A DNA stretch of 64,000 nucleotides from Catellatospora vulcania (GTDB taxonomy: Bacteria; Actinomycetota; Actinomycetes; Mycobacteriales; Micromonosporaceae). A program made the position numbers and the translations under genes. Within the stretch, counting starts at the first letter, position 1, and every line of letters starts with the position of its first letter. The stretch is from NCBI RefSeq assembly GCF_009720385.1, contig NZ_ML769302.1:124001-188000 (forward strand), written 5' to 3'. Positions 32,058 to 40,891 of the stretch are shown here, one piece after another. Under the pieces are notes generated by a model. That model ran no database searches. It saw only the letters and a list, made by a program, of their open reading frames with translations, and was not told the DNA's origin.

Positions 32058-32753
32058 CTAGAGCTCGACGCGCAACGTGGTGGCGGTGGACGTGAGGTCC
32101 GCCGCCACCACCTTCTCCGTCTGCGGCAGCTCCGGCCCGCGGGCCAGCAGCCCGTCGAGTGCGGTCAACGCGGCGTCGACCTCCCGGAGCAGCACCTCGC
32201 CGATCGCCGCCGCGGCGCGGGCCTGACCGACCGGGTCCGCGCCGGGCACGCCTACGGCGACGCCGCCGGGAGCCGTGTCGCCGGGCACCGGGCCCTCCCC
32301 GATGAGGAGGACGACCGCTTCGGCGCTGCCCGCGACCCGGCCCAGCGCACGCGCGACACGAGCCTTGCCCTCCCCGAGGGTGGCGGCCAGCTCCTGGTGG
32401 AACACGGCTTCGGCGTGCAGGCGGTCGGCCCAGTGCCCGAACTCCCGGCTCACCCTGTCCCGCGCCGCGGCGAAGGCGTCACCTGCCCGGCCGTCCCAAG
32501 CCGGCACCCGGGCGAGCCGCTCGCCGATCACCTGCGCCTCGGCCAGCTGCAGGCGCAGCGAGTCCCGCTGCTCCAGCCACGGCTGCACCGACCAGCCGGC
32601 CAGCCCGGCCACGGCGTCGCCGGGCAGCGCGCCCGTGCGGCGCAGCAACGGCCACACCGGGTGGCCCTCGGGCGCGCCCCAGCGGGTCAGGCAACCGTCG
32701 ACCCGGGCGAGCAGCCCGGTCGTGCCGCGGTGCAGCCGCGTCAACGCGTCCAT
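32058..32753 (-). CDS. Hypothetical protein, third gene of the YbaB-like operon
   Basis: About 231 residues, rich in Ala, Arg and Leu and mostly helical by eye (for example WLEQRDSLRLQLAEAQVIGE and DRVSREFGHWADRLHAEAVF); no signal peptide or membrane segment. I do not recognise it. ATG 32753 is chosen because the frame upstream (to 33038) shadows the preceding gene. It overlaps that gene by 13 bases, so the three genes form one transcript. The grouping of a YbaB-like protein with two helical proteins resembles small secretion-substrate or chaperone clusters, but no WXG motif is present here. Confidence 0.65.
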   Translation of the reverse strand: MDALTRLHRGTTGLLARVDGCLTRWGAPEGHPVWPLLRRTGALPGDAVAGLAGWSVQPWLEQRDSLRLQLAEAQVIGERLARVPAWDGRAGDAFAAARDRVSREFGHWADRLHAEAVFHQELAATLGEGKARVARALGRVAGSAEAVVLLIGEGPVPGDTAPGGVAVGVPGADPVGQARAAAAIGEVLLREVDAALTALDGLLARGPELPQTEKVVAADLTSTATTLRVEL

Positions 32754-33028
32754 CCGACCGCCCCCCGGTCCCGGTCCACCATGCGATAGCCAGCCTCGGC
32801 GGCGCGTACACCGCGGGCCAGGTCTTCGAATTCGTCGCCCAGACGCCGCGCGCTGTCCAGGTTTCCGGTCCACGTCGTGTGCTGCCAGTCGGCCATCGTC
32901 TCGGCCAGCTGCGCCATCCGCCCCGGCACTTCGGGCCGGGACGGGGTGGGCGTCGACCGGTCCACTGCCCGGAGCAGCTCGACCGACTCGGCGACCAGGG
33001 CGTCGATCATGCTTACGGACTCGTGCAT
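32741..33028 (-). CDS. Small helical hypothetical protein, second gene of the YbaB-like operon
   Basis: 95 residues: MHESVSMIDALVAESVELLR, then a Pro-rich turn (STPTPSRPEVPG) and a second helical half with WQHTTWTGNLDSARRLGDEF. Two helices around a turn recall WXG100-size proteins, yet the WXG motif is missing. GGAGG lies 9 nt before ATG 33028 and 6 nt before GTG 33031; either could be used. The start overlaps the stop of the YbaB-like gene, so translation is coupled. Confidence 0.65.
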   Translation of the reverse strand: MHESVSMIDALVAESVELLRAVDRSTPTPSRPEVPGRMAQLAETMADWQHTTWTGNLDSARRLGDEFEDLARGVRAAEAGYRMVDRDRGAVGWTR

Positions 33029-33357
33029 CACCGGGCACCTCCGAGTGCGGTGAAGTCGCCGAACGTCTCCTCGTGCACCTTGCGCCGGGCCCACGCCGCC
33101 GCGTCGTGCGCCGCGGTGATCGCCTGCTGGATGGCGCGCGACAGCTGCGGGCCGGTCAGCCCGTCGAGCGAGCCGGTCACCACCACCCGGCGCACCGCGC
33201 CGTCGCCGCCCACCACGACCTCGACCAGATCGTCCGGATCGTGCACGGTCACCTCCAGCTCGGCCAGGGCGCGGGCGAGGCTGGCCTGCCGCTCCTCGAT
33301 CCGCCGGTATGACGCGATCGCCTCCTCGATCCAGGCGTCGTCGATCTCCCGGGGCAT
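33028..33357 (-). CDS. YbaB/EbfC family DNA-binding protein (paralogue type)
   Basis: 109 residues: an N-terminal coiled helix (EEAIASYRRIEERQASLARA), a beta sheet with VVVGGDGAVRRVVVTGSL and a C-terminal helix (SRAIQQAITAAHDAAAWARR), the YbaB plan. True YbaB sits next to dnaX and recR; this copy does not, so it is a paralogue that probably binds DNA or partner proteins in this operon. ATG 33357 has GAGGAG 7 nt upstream. It is the first gene of a three-gene overlapping operon. Confidence 0.78.
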   Translation of the reverse strand: MPREIDDAWIEEAIASYRRIEERQASLARALAELEVTVHDPDDLVEVVVGGDGAVRRVVVTGSLDGLTGPQLSRAIQQAITAAHDAAAWARRKVHEETFGDFTALGGAR

Positions 33358-33478
33358 GCGGCGGCTCCTCAATGGACGGCATCAGTTCCGACAGAACGGT
33401 ACCGGTAGATCCCCCGCCCCCGACACCCCTGTGGATAACCCCTGTGGACAGCCCACCGCCCCGCCCGACCGCTGCGGC

Positions 33479-33539
33479 AAGTCTTGAAGAGTCGGCCTCA
33501 CCAGGACCGCCTGAAGGCGCGACTCTTCAAGAGTCGCGG
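33479..33539. repeat. Imperfect palindrome related to the 8636-8696 element
   Basis: Outer arms 33482-33494 and 33520-33532 pair over 13 bp, and an inner GCCT/AGGC pair extends the stem past a bulge. Bases 33510-33539 match 8669-8698 at 26 of 30 positions. It lies just after the stop of holB (minus strand) and may terminate it. Confidence 0.75.
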
Positions 33540-33551
33540 AAATAGAGAAGG

Positions 33552-34751
33552 TCAGCCGCGCCAGAGTTCGAGCATCATGGCTTCGACGGCGATGCGGGGT
33601 TTGACGTTGGCGTCGATCGCGGCGCGGCAGGCGAGGATCGATTCGAGGCGGCGCAGGGTGCTCTCGGCGGTCCAGCGCTGGGCGGCGGCCTCGGCGAGCG
33701 CGGCGGTGTCGGCGTGCACAGGCGGCACCGGGCCGCCCCAGCGGGCGTTGAGCACGTCGCGGTAGAAACCGGCCAGGTCCAGCAGGGCGCGGTCGAGGGC
33801 GTCGCGCTGGGCCCGGGTCGCCCGCGACTTCTGCCGCTTCTCCAGGTCCTTCAGCTGCCCGGCGATGCCCCGGGCCGCGCCCGCGGCCCCCTTGCCGGTG
33901 CCGCCCGCGCCCAGTGCCATCTCCAGCGCCGCGCGCTCGGTGGCGTCGGTCTCGGCGACCGCAGCGGCAGCCTCGGCCTCGGCGGCCTCGATCAGCGCGC
34001 TCGCGGCGTCGAAACAGGCGCCGACCCCGGTCAGCTGGCGCGGCACGGCCAGCACCGCGGCCCGGCGGTCGCGCGCCTGGGCGTCCCCGGCGAGCCGCCG
34101 GGCGCGCCCGACGTGGCCCTGGGCTGCCGCGGCGACCCAGGCCGCGGTGCGCGGGTCGACGCCGTCGCGCTCGACCAGCAGCGCGCTGACCGCGTCCGCG
34201 GCCGGCTGGCGCAGCGGCACGATCCGGCAGCGCGACCGGATGGTGACGGAGACGTCGTCGGGGTGGTCCGAGGGCGCGCAGAGCAGGAAGATCGTCCGCT
34301 CCGGCGGCTCCTCGATCGCTTTGAGCAATGCGTTTCCGGCGGCCTCGGTGAGCCGGTCGGCGTCCTCGATGAGCAGCACCTGCCAGCGGCCGTTGGCGGG
34401 GGTGGTGGCCGAGCGCAGCACCAGCTCGCGCATCAGCGCCACCGGGATGCTCAGCCCGTCGGGCACCACGAACCGCACGTCGGGGTGGGTGCCGCTCAGC
34501 GTCGTGTGGCATCCCGCGCAGTGGCCGCAGCCGGGCCCCGCGGCCCGGTCCGTGCACTGCAGCGCGGCGGCGAACGCGCGGGCGGCGACCGAACGCCCGG
34601 AACCGGGCGGGCCGGTGAACAGCCAGGCGTGGGTCATCGCGCCCGCCCCGACGGCCTCGCCGCGCAGCACGGCTCCACCCGCCGAGGCGGCGGCCCGCAG
34701 CGTCGCGGCAGCGTCGGGCTGGCCGACGAGCTGGTCGAAGACATCCGTCAC
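33552..34751 (-). CDS. holB: DNA polymerase III subunit delta'
   Basis: About 399 residues. Clamp-loader AAA+ fold: VFDQLVGQPDAAATLRAA, Walker A variant GPPGSGRS in which Arg53 replaces Lys (delta' does not hydrolyse ATP), a zinc site of four cysteines (Cys66, 75, 78, 81), LLIEDADRLTEAAGNALLK and EEPPERTIFLLCA, then SRCRIVPLR. It loads the sliding clamp as part of the gamma/tau complex. Start GTG 34751 (VTDVFDQLVG) with GGGTGG 6 nt upstream. It lies 88 bases after the MFS-tmk gene, as in other actinobacteria where tmk and holB adjoin. Confidence 0.92.
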   Translation of the reverse strand: MTDVFDQLVGQPDAAATLRAAASAGGAVLRGEAVGAGAMTHAWLFTGPPGSGRSVAARAFAAALQCTDRAAGPGCGHCAGCHTTLSGTHPDVRFVVPDGLSIPVALMRELVLRSATTPANGRWQVLLIEDADRLTEAAGNALLKAIEEPPERTIFLLCAPSDHPDDVSVTIRSRCRIVPLRQPAADAVSALLVERDGVDPRTAAWVAAAAQGHVGRARRLAGDAQARDRRAAVLAVPRQLTGVGACFDAASALIEAAEAEAAAAVAETDATERAALEMALGAGGTGKGAAGAARGIAGQLKDLEKRQKSRATRAQRDALDRALLDLAGFYRDVLNARWGGPVPPVHADTAALAEAAAQRWTAESTLRRLESILACRAAIDANVKPRIAVEAMMLELWRG

Positions 34752-34839
34752 GCTGTGCCACCCGCCCGCTCGCTCATGCCTGTTCCCACTCACCGACAGT
34801 ACGGGGACCCGCCGACACGGTCCACGCGCTGCCCCGGGC

Positions 34840-37047
34840 TCACGCCCGGGTGGCCCGTAACTCGGCGGGCGTGCCGTCGGCGGCGTGCGGCTCACCCGGC
34901 GCGGGCACCCGGGCGACGGTGCCGCCGCCGGCCCCGTCGGCGGTGGCCGGCGGTGGCGGCAGCAGCTTCGCGACCCGCTGCGCGATCGCCGCGGCCAGCT
35001 CCGGCTCGTCCCGGGTGCCGTCGAGCACCAGGTAGCGGGCCGGTTCGGCGGCGGCCAGGTCGAGGTATCCGTGCCGGACCCGCTCGTGGAAATCGATCGA
35101 CTCCTGCTCCAGCCGGTCGGCCTCGCCGCGCCGGCCCACCCGGGCCAGCCCGATCTGCGGGTCGATGTCGAGCAGCACCACGAGGTCGGGCTTGAGACCG
35201 CCGGTGGCCCACGCGGACAACCAGGAGATCTCGTCGACCGGCAGGGTGCGGCCGGCCCCCTGGTAGGCCAGGGAGCTGTCCACATACCGGTCGGAGATGA
35301 CGATCTCGCCGCTGCGCAGGGCTGGGCGCACCACGGTCGACACGTGATGGGCCCGGTCGGCGGCGTAGAGCAGCGCCTCGGCCCGCGGGGCCAGCGCGCT
35401 CGCGGCGACCGGCCCGGACGCGCTGGTCTGGGTGTCCAGCACCATCTTGCGGATACGCGCGCCGATCTCGGTCGCGCCGGGCTCACGGGTCACCACGACG
35501 GAGCGGCCGTCGGCCAGCAGGTGCTGTGCCAGCAGGGCGATCTGGGTCGACTTGCCCGCGCCCTCGCCACCCTCGAAGACGATGAACACACCGGTCTTCG
35601 CCGACGACTCGGCGATGCCGAGCGGGCGGCCGCGCATCGAGCTGAACAGGTCGGCCAGCAGCGGCACCCCGGGCTTGTCGTCCATCTGGCGCAGGGCCCA
35701 GAACCCGGCCAGGACACCCAGCACCCCGGCGATCGCCAGCAGCACCCGGGTCGAGGAGATCGGCACGCCGGTGCTGCCCACGTCGTGCGAGCCACCGCCA
35801 CCGGCCAGCACGCTGGACAGCGCGATGGCCAGCATCAGCACCACCCGGGTTCCGGTCTGCACCACGGCGAAGACCCGGCCGCGCACCTCGTCGTCCACCT
35901 CACCGCCGAGCAGCGTCGTGCCGGACAGGAAGGCCATGCCCGCGCCGGAGCCGACCAGCAGCGCGCCGACGACGGCCAGTGATAGGTGCGGCGCCAGCGA
36001 CAGCAGCCCGACGGACACGCCGGCCAGCATGATGCTCAGGCAGAACCAGCGCCGCCGCGACAGCCCGCCGATCAGGCGCGGACCCAGGGCGATGCCCAGC
36101 CCCAGCCCGATGAAGATCGCTGCGAACAGGATCGCGAAGGTGGCGTCGCCGCCGCCCAGCGAGAGGGCGAAGAACTGGCCGGTGCCGATGACCACGCCGC
36201 CGGCCGCGAACGCTCCCAGAATGCCCAGCACCAGGCCGCGCACCATAGGCGTCTTGCCGATGAAGCGCCACCCGTCGGTGAACTGGCGCAGCATGCTGGT
36301 CTCCTGCTTGCCGCCGCCGTTGTGGCCGGAGATCTCGCGGATGCCGTAGAAGACGACCAGGGCGCTGGCCAGGCGGGAGAAGGCGAGGAAGTACAGGGCG
36401 AGGCTCGACGGGGCCGCCCAGGCCGCGACGGTGACGCCGGAGCGCTCCAGCCACTGGTAGAGCTGGTTCAGCCCGGCCAGCACCGCGGCGGCGAGCACCG
36501 GGGTGATGCCGTACGTCGTGATCAGCGTGAGCTGGTTCGCGGCCTCCAGCCGGGCGCGCGGGATCAGGTTCGGGACCGCGGCGTCCTTGGCCGGGATCCA
36601 GATCAGCGTGATCGCCTCGATGAGGAACGTCGCGGCGGCCGCCCAGCCGACGGTGATCTTGGCGTCGGAGGAGTACAGCGCGACGGTCGGGATCGTGGCG
36701 AACAACACGAAGCGCAGCAGGTCACAGATGACCATCGTGTAGCGCCGGTCCCACCGGTCGGCCATGACGCCGGCCAGCGGACCGAGCACCAGCGCGGGCA
36801 GCAGGCGCACCGCGATGACCGAGCCGAAGGCCAGGCCCTTCGCGGCGTTGCCGGACACCTGCGCCGAGGCGAACGTCGCCGTGGCCAGCAGGCCCAGCCA
36901 GTCGCCGAGCGAGGCCACGCTGAGCACCAGCCACAGGCGGCGGAACGGCCGGATGCGCAGGATCGCGCGCAGCTCGGCGCCGCCGCTCAGATCCGCCTGG
37001 GCGGCCAGGAACGGCGCGGCGTCCGCTCCCTGCGATGGCGTGCTGAT
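34840..37047 (-). CDS. tmk: Bifunctional MFS-type membrane protein/thymidylate kinase fusion
   Basis: About 735 residues. The N-terminal 480 form a twelve-helix MFS transporter (loop GPLAGVMADRWDRRYTM). From about 484 on there is a complete thymidylate kinase: P-loop FEGGEGAGKST, the TREPG motif, SDRYVDSSLAYQGAGR and a Pro/Gly-rich tail. It phosphorylates dTMP at the inner membrane face; the transport partner is unknown. The frame has no ATG, GTG or TTG before GTG 36927, which would cut into the first helix. An ATC at 37047 has GGGGAGGG 7 nt upstream and gives ISTPSQGADAAPFLAAQADL, so ATC is taken as start. Confidence 0.85.
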   Translation of the reverse strand: MSTPSQGADAAPFLAAQADLSGGAELRAILRIRPFRRLWLVLSVASLGDWLGLLATATFASAQVSGNAAKGLAFGSVIAVRLLPALVLGPLAGVMADRWDRRYTMVICDLLRFVLFATIPTVALYSSDAKITVGWAAAATFLIEAITLIWIPAKDAAVPNLIPRARLEAANQLTLITTYGITPVLAAAVLAGLNQLYQWLERSGVTVAAWAAPSSLALYFLAFSRLASALVVFYGIREISGHNGGGKQETSMLRQFTDGWRFIGKTPMVRGLVLGILGAFAAGGVVIGTGQFFALSLGGGDATFAILFAAIFIGLGLGIALGPRLIGGLSRRRWFCLSIMLAGVSVGLLSLAPHLSLAVVGALLVGSGAGMAFLSGTTLLGGEVDDEVRGRVFAVVQTGTRVVLMLAIALSSVLAGGGGSHDVGSTGVPISSTRVLLAIAGVLGVLAGFWALRQMDDKPGVPLLADLFSSMRGRPLGIAESSAKTGVFIVFEGGEGAGKSTQIALLAQHLLADGRSVVVTREPGATEIGARIRKMVLDTQTSASGPVAASALAPRAEALLYAADRAHHVSTVVRPALRSGEIVISDRYVDSSLAYQGAGRTLPVDEISWLSAWATGGLKPDLVVLLDIDPQIGLARVGRRGEADRLEQESIDFHERVRHGYLDLAAAEPARYLVLDGTRDEPELAAAIAQRVAKLLPPPPATADGAGGGTVARVPAPGEPHAADGTPAELRATRA

Positions 37048-37062
37048 GGCCGTACCCTCCCC
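37045..37062 (-). promoter_or_regulatory. Ribosome site with ATC start codon of the MFS-tmk gene
   Basis: GGGGAGGG (37062-37055), spacer TACGGCC, then ATC (37047-37045). The spacing of 7 is ideal, a stop codon closes the frame just upstream, and no standard start codon occurs for the next 40 codons. Confidence 0.6.
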
Positions 37063-37239
37063 GCGTCACTGCCCGTCCTGGCCCCAGCGTGCTCGCCGGG
37101 GTGCGGCCATGGCAATAGCGCCCGGGCGTCCTGCGGCTTCACTCTAGTCCTGCCCCGGCGAGGGCCGACCCTGGTTCGACCCTGAAGACTTGCCACAAAA
37201 ACGAGGGAGTGGTACGCGGCATCGGCGGTTGCCGGCCGC

Positions 37240-37277
37240 TCGGCGTCGTCCGGAGCGAAGGCGTAGGACGACGCCGA
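37240..37277 (-). terminator. Hairpin after the TetR gene
   Basis: TCGGCGTCGTCC (37240-37251) and GGACGACGCCGA (37266-37277) pair perfectly over 12 bp with a 14-base loop, 22 bases beyond the TetR stop codon on the minus strand. Confidence 0.65.
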
Positions 37278-37299
37278 TCAAGGCCGCAGAGCCGAGGCC

Positions 37300-37929
37300 C
37301 TAGGTAAGAGCGAAGGTCTGCAGGTAGCCGCGCACCAGCCGCTTCGATTCTGCCAGCACGGCGGCGTCGCCGTCCGGGTGACGGCGGAACGCGAGCTTGA
37401 TCAGCGCGTCGGCGGCCTCGACCGAGACGGTCAGCGCGAAGCGCAGCTCCCGCCCGTCCGGCGCGTTGTGGAAGCGGATGAGCAGGTCCGCGAGGTGATC
37501 GGCGATGACCGCGTTGTTGTCGCGCTCCGGGTCGATCAGGTGCACGTCCACCACGTCGCCGAAGTGCAGCGTACGGAAGCCGGGCACGCTGCGGTGCAGC
37601 TCGATGTACTCCTCGATGGCCCCGTCGACGCCGTCCCACCAGTGCGCGAGCTCGCCGGCGGGGATCCGCTCGGCCAGCCGCTCCAGGTACGCCTCGACGT
37701 TGCGCAGGGTCAGCGCCTGCACGATGGCCCGCTTGTCCGGGAAGAACTGGTAGACCGACCCGATCGCGACGCCGGCCCGCTCGGCGAGCAGCGTCGTGCT
37801 GAGCCCGTCGTACCCGACTTCGTCGATCAACTCAGCGCACGCGTCGAGCATGCGCTGCACCCGCGCGACACTGCGCCCCTGTACCGGCACCCGGCGCAAC
37901 GGCCCGGCACTGACAGCTGGTGTGGACAC
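37300..37929 (-). CDS. TetR/AcrR family transcriptional regulator
   Basis: 209 residues. The TetR HTH covers about 15-62 (RVQRMLDACAELIDEVGYDG, STTLLAERAGVAIGSVYQFF, PDKRAIVQAL) and a helical ligand domain follows. GTG 37929 has AGGAG 7 nt upstream; the frame extends to 37980 without support. It sits between the MFS-tmk gene and topA, on the same strand as both. A large inverted repeat lies 65 bases upstream and may be its operator or the topA terminator. Target and ligand unknown. Confidence 0.9.
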   Translation of the reverse strand: MSTPAVSAGPLRRVPVQGRSVARVQRMLDACAELIDEVGYDGLSTTLLAERAGVAIGSVYQFFPDKRAIVQALTLRNVEAYLERLAERIPAGELAHWWDGVDGAIEEYIELHRSVPGFRTLHFGDVVDVHLIDPERDNNAVIADHLADLLIRFHNAPDGRELRFALTVSVEAADALIKLAFRRHPDGDAAVLAESKRLVRGYLQTFALT

Positions 37930-37993
37930 TGATCCGCTCCTCACCGCGGCGCGCGTTCCGGGAACCGAACCGGTCGCCACGCTCGCATCGACA

Positions 37994-38024
37994 CCCTACC
38001 CAGGGTCAACGACCCTGGGCAGGG
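37994..38024. promoter_or_regulatory. 14-bp inverted repeat between topA and the TetR gene (operator or terminator)
   Basis: CCCTACCCAGGGTC (37994-38007) and GACCCTGGGCAGGG (38011-38024) pair at 13 of 14 positions with a 3-base loop. It lies 11 bases past the topA stop and 65 before the TetR start, so both a terminator and a TetR operator are possible. Confidence 0.6.
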
Positions 38025-38035
38025 TCGGTAAGCGG

Positions 38036-40891
38036 TCAGCTTGCTGTCTTCTTCGCGGCAGCCTTCTTTGGCACGCTCTTGGCAGCGCCCGTGGCGGCCT
38101 TCTTGGCGGTCGCGGCCTTGGCCGTGGTGGCCTTCTTCGCAGCTCCAGCCTTTGTGGCCTTCGTCGCCTTGGCCGCCGTGGCCTTCTTCGCGGGCGCCTT
38201 CTTCGCCGGAGTTTTCTTCGGAGCCGGACCCTTGGCCCGCTTCTCCGACAGCATCTCGCTGGCCTGCTCGATGGTCAGGCTCTCCGGGGTCTGCCCGCGC
38301 CGCAGCGACGCGTTGGACTCGCCGTCGGTGACGTACGGGCCGAACCGGCCGTCCTTGATGACCAGCTGCTTGTCGGTGAGCGGGTCGACGCCCATCTCCC
38401 GCAGCGGGGGCTGCGCCGCCCGGCGGCCCCGCTGCTTGGGGGCGGCCAGCAGGGTCAGCGCCTGCTCCAGGGTGACCGTGAAGAGCTGCTCCTCGTTCTC
38501 CAGCGACCGGGAGTCGCCCTCGCGCTCGATGTACGGACCGTACCGCCCGTTCTTGGCGAAGATCTCCTGGCCCTCGGCGTCCTTGCCGACCAGCCGCGGC
38601 AGCGACAGCAGCCGCAGCGCGTCGGCCAGCGTGAGCTGGTCGGGCACGTGCGTCTTCAGCAGGGACGAGTTCGTCTCGCCGCTGGACACGTACGGGCCGT
38701 ACCGGCCGGACTTGAGCACCACCGGCTCGCCGGTCTCCGGGTGCTCGCCGAGCTTGCGCTCGCCGCCGCCGCCCAGGAACAGCTCGTCGACCTTCTCCGG
38801 GGTCAGCTCGTCGGGGGCCAGGCCCTCCGGGATCGAGGCCCGGTCGCCGTCGGACGGGGTCTCCGCGTCCGGCTCGGCGTCCTCGGCCGCGGGCGTGACC
38901 GGCTTGGCGGCGCCGCCACCCAGCGGGCCGCGCTGCAGGTACGGGCCGAACTTGCCGACCCGGACCACGACGTCGCGGCCCTGCTCGTCGGTGAACAGCT
39001 TGATCGAGTTGATGCTGCGCGCGTCGATCTCGCCGAGGTGCTCGGTGACCAGCTTCTTCAGGCCGCCGGCCTGCGCCACGCTGCCCTCGGCGGCGGTCGG
39101 CGAGCCGAAGTAGAAGGAGGTCAGGAACTCCAGCGCGGTGGCGTCGCCGCCCGCGATCTGGTCGAGCTGGTCCTCCATCGCGGCCGTGAAGCCGTAGTCG
39201 ACCAGCCGCGGGTAGTGCTGCTCCAGCAGCCCGATCACCGCGAACGCGACGAAGGTCGGGATCAGCGCCTGGCCGCGTTTGGTGACGTAGCCGCGGTCCT
39301 GGATCGTCTGCATGATCGACGAGTACGTCGACGGGCGGCCGATGCCGAGCTCTTCGAGCGCCTTGACCAGCGAGGCCTCGGTGTAGCGGGACGGCGGCTG
39401 GGTGGTGTGACCCACCGCCTCCAGGCCCTCCTCGGTCAGCTTCTGGTCCTTGACCAGCACCGGCAGCTTGCGCTCGGCGTCGTCGGCCTCGGCGGACTCG
39501 TCGTCGGAGGACTCCACGTACGCCCGCAGGAAGCCGGGGTCGGTGATGGTCCGGCCGCTGGCCGCGAAGTCTGCGTCCTCGTTCTGCGCCGTGGTGGCGC
39601 GGATGCGCACGCTGACCGTCATGCCGACCGCGTCGGACATCTGCGAGGCGATGGTGCGCTGCCAGATCAGCTCGTAGAGCCGGTACTCCTCGGTGGACAG
39701 CTCGCTGCGCACCGAACCGGGCGTGCGGAAGGTGTCGCCCGCGGGGCGGATCGCCTCGTGCGCCTCCTGCGCGTTCTTCACCTTGCCGGTGTAGCGGCGG
39801 GGCTGCGGCGGCACAGCCCCGGAGCCGTACAGCTCGGCGATCTGGGTGCGGGCGGCGGCGATCGCGGACTCGGAGAGGTTCACCGAGTCGGTACGCATAT
39901 AGGTGATGTAGCCGTTCTCGTACAGCCGCTGGGCGGTGCGCATCGTGGCCGCCGAGGAGAAGCGCAGCTTGCGGGCCGCCTCCTGCTGCAGGGTCGAGGT
40001 GATGAACGGCGCGTACGGCTTGCGCCGGTACGGCTTCTCCTCGACCTTGGTGACCGTGAACGGCCGGTCGTCGAGCCGGGCGGCCAGGCCGCGCGCGCCG
40101 TCGCCGTCGAGCTGCACCACGCCCGAGCCGGGACGCAGCTGCCCGGTGGTCGGCTCGAAGTCCTTGCCGGTGGCGATGCGGTCGCCGTCCAGCGCGATCA
40201 GCGTCGCGGTGAACGTGCGCGGGCCGGTCTCGCTCGCCTTCTCGACGGCGAGGGTGGCGGTGATGTCCCAGTAGTCGGCGGCGCGGAACGCCATCCGCTG
40301 CTTCTCCCGCTCGACCACGATGCGGGTGGCGACCGACTGCACCCGGCCCGCGGACAGGCCGCGCTGGACCTTCTTCCACAGCACCGCGGACACGTCGTAG
40401 CCGTAGAGCCGGTCCAGGATGCGCCGGGTCTCCTGCGCATCGACGAGATCGCGGTCGATCTCGCGCGGGTTGGCGACGGCGGCCTGGATGGCCGGCTTGG
40501 TGATCTCGTGGAAGACCATCCGCTTGACCGGCACCTTGGGCTTCAGCGTCTCGACCAGGTGCCAGGCGATGGCCTCGCCCTCGCGGTCCTCATCTGTGGC
40601 GAGGAAGACCTCGTCGGCATCCTTCATCAGGGCCTTGAGGCGGGTGACGTGCTTCGCGCGGTCCGGGTTGACGATATATACCGGGGCGAAGCCGTTGTCG
40701 ACGTCGACGCCGAGGTAGGCCCACGGTTCCTTCTTGTACTTGTCCGGCATCTGCTTCGCGCCGGCTGGCAGGTCGCGGATGTGCCCGAGGCTCGCCTCGA
40801 CGACGTAACCCGGGCCGAGGTACCCCGAGATCGTCTTCGCCTTCGCCGGAGACTCGACGATGACGAGACGGTTCCTGGAAGCTGTCGGCAC
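38036..40891 (-). CDS. topA: DNA topoisomerase I
   Basis: 951 residues. Toprim domain from NRLVIVESPAKAKTISGYLG with the metal residues of TDEDREGEAIAWH (about 99-111); active-site Tyr331 in ITYMRTDS. The C-terminal repeats typical of actinobacterial TopA follow (YGPYVSSGETNSSL, FGPYVTDGESNASL) instead of zinc fingers. The tail (about 895-951) is Lys/Ala-rich (KKTPAKKAPAKKA) and aids processivity. It relaxes negative supercoils. GTG 40891 with GGAGAAG upstream. The gene is single and essential in relatives. Confidence 0.96.
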   Translation of the reverse strand: MPTASRNRLVIVESPAKAKTISGYLGPGYVVEASLGHIRDLPAGAKQMPDKYKKEPWAYLGVDVDNGFAPVYIVNPDRAKHVTRLKALMKDADEVFLATDEDREGEAIAWHLVETLKPKVPVKRMVFHEITKPAIQAAVANPREIDRDLVDAQETRRILDRLYGYDVSAVLWKKVQRGLSAGRVQSVATRIVVEREKQRMAFRAADYWDITATLAVEKASETGPRTFTATLIALDGDRIATGKDFEPTTGQLRPGSGVVQLDGDGARGLAARLDDRPFTVTKVEEKPYRRKPYAPFITSTLQQEAARKLRFSSAATMRTAQRLYENGYITYMRTDSVNLSESAIAAARTQIAELYGSGAVPPQPRRYTGKVKNAQEAHEAIRPAGDTFRTPGSVRSELSTEEYRLYELIWQRTIASQMSDAVGMTVSVRIRATTAQNEDADFAASGRTITDPGFLRAYVESSDDESAEADDAERKLPVLVKDQKLTEEGLEAVGHTTQPPSRYTEASLVKALEELGIGRPSTYSSIMQTIQDRGYVTKRGQALIPTFVAFAVIGLLEQHYPRLVDYGFTAAMEDQLDQIAGGDATALEFLTSFYFGSPTAAEGSVAQAGGLKKLVTEHLGEIDARSINSIKLFTDEQGRDVVVRVGKFGPYLQRGPLGGGAAKPVTPAAEDAEPDAETPSDGDRASIPEGLAPDELTPEKVDELFLGGGGERKLGEHPETGEPVVLKSGRYGPYVSSGETNSSLLKTHVPDQLTLADALRLLSLPRLVGKDAEGQEIFAKNGRYGPYIEREGDSRSLENEEQLFTVTLEQALTLLAAPKQRGRRAAQPPLREMGVDPLTDKQLVIKDGRFGPYVTDGESNASLRRGQTPESLTIEQASEMLSEKRAKGPAPKKTPAKKAPAKKATAAKATKATKAGAAKKATTAKAATAKKAATGAAKSVPKKAAAKKTAS

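Noticed and set aside
37994-38024. Firm call as TetR operator
   Set aside because: It lies only 11 bases after the topA stop and would serve equally well as a terminator; left undecided.
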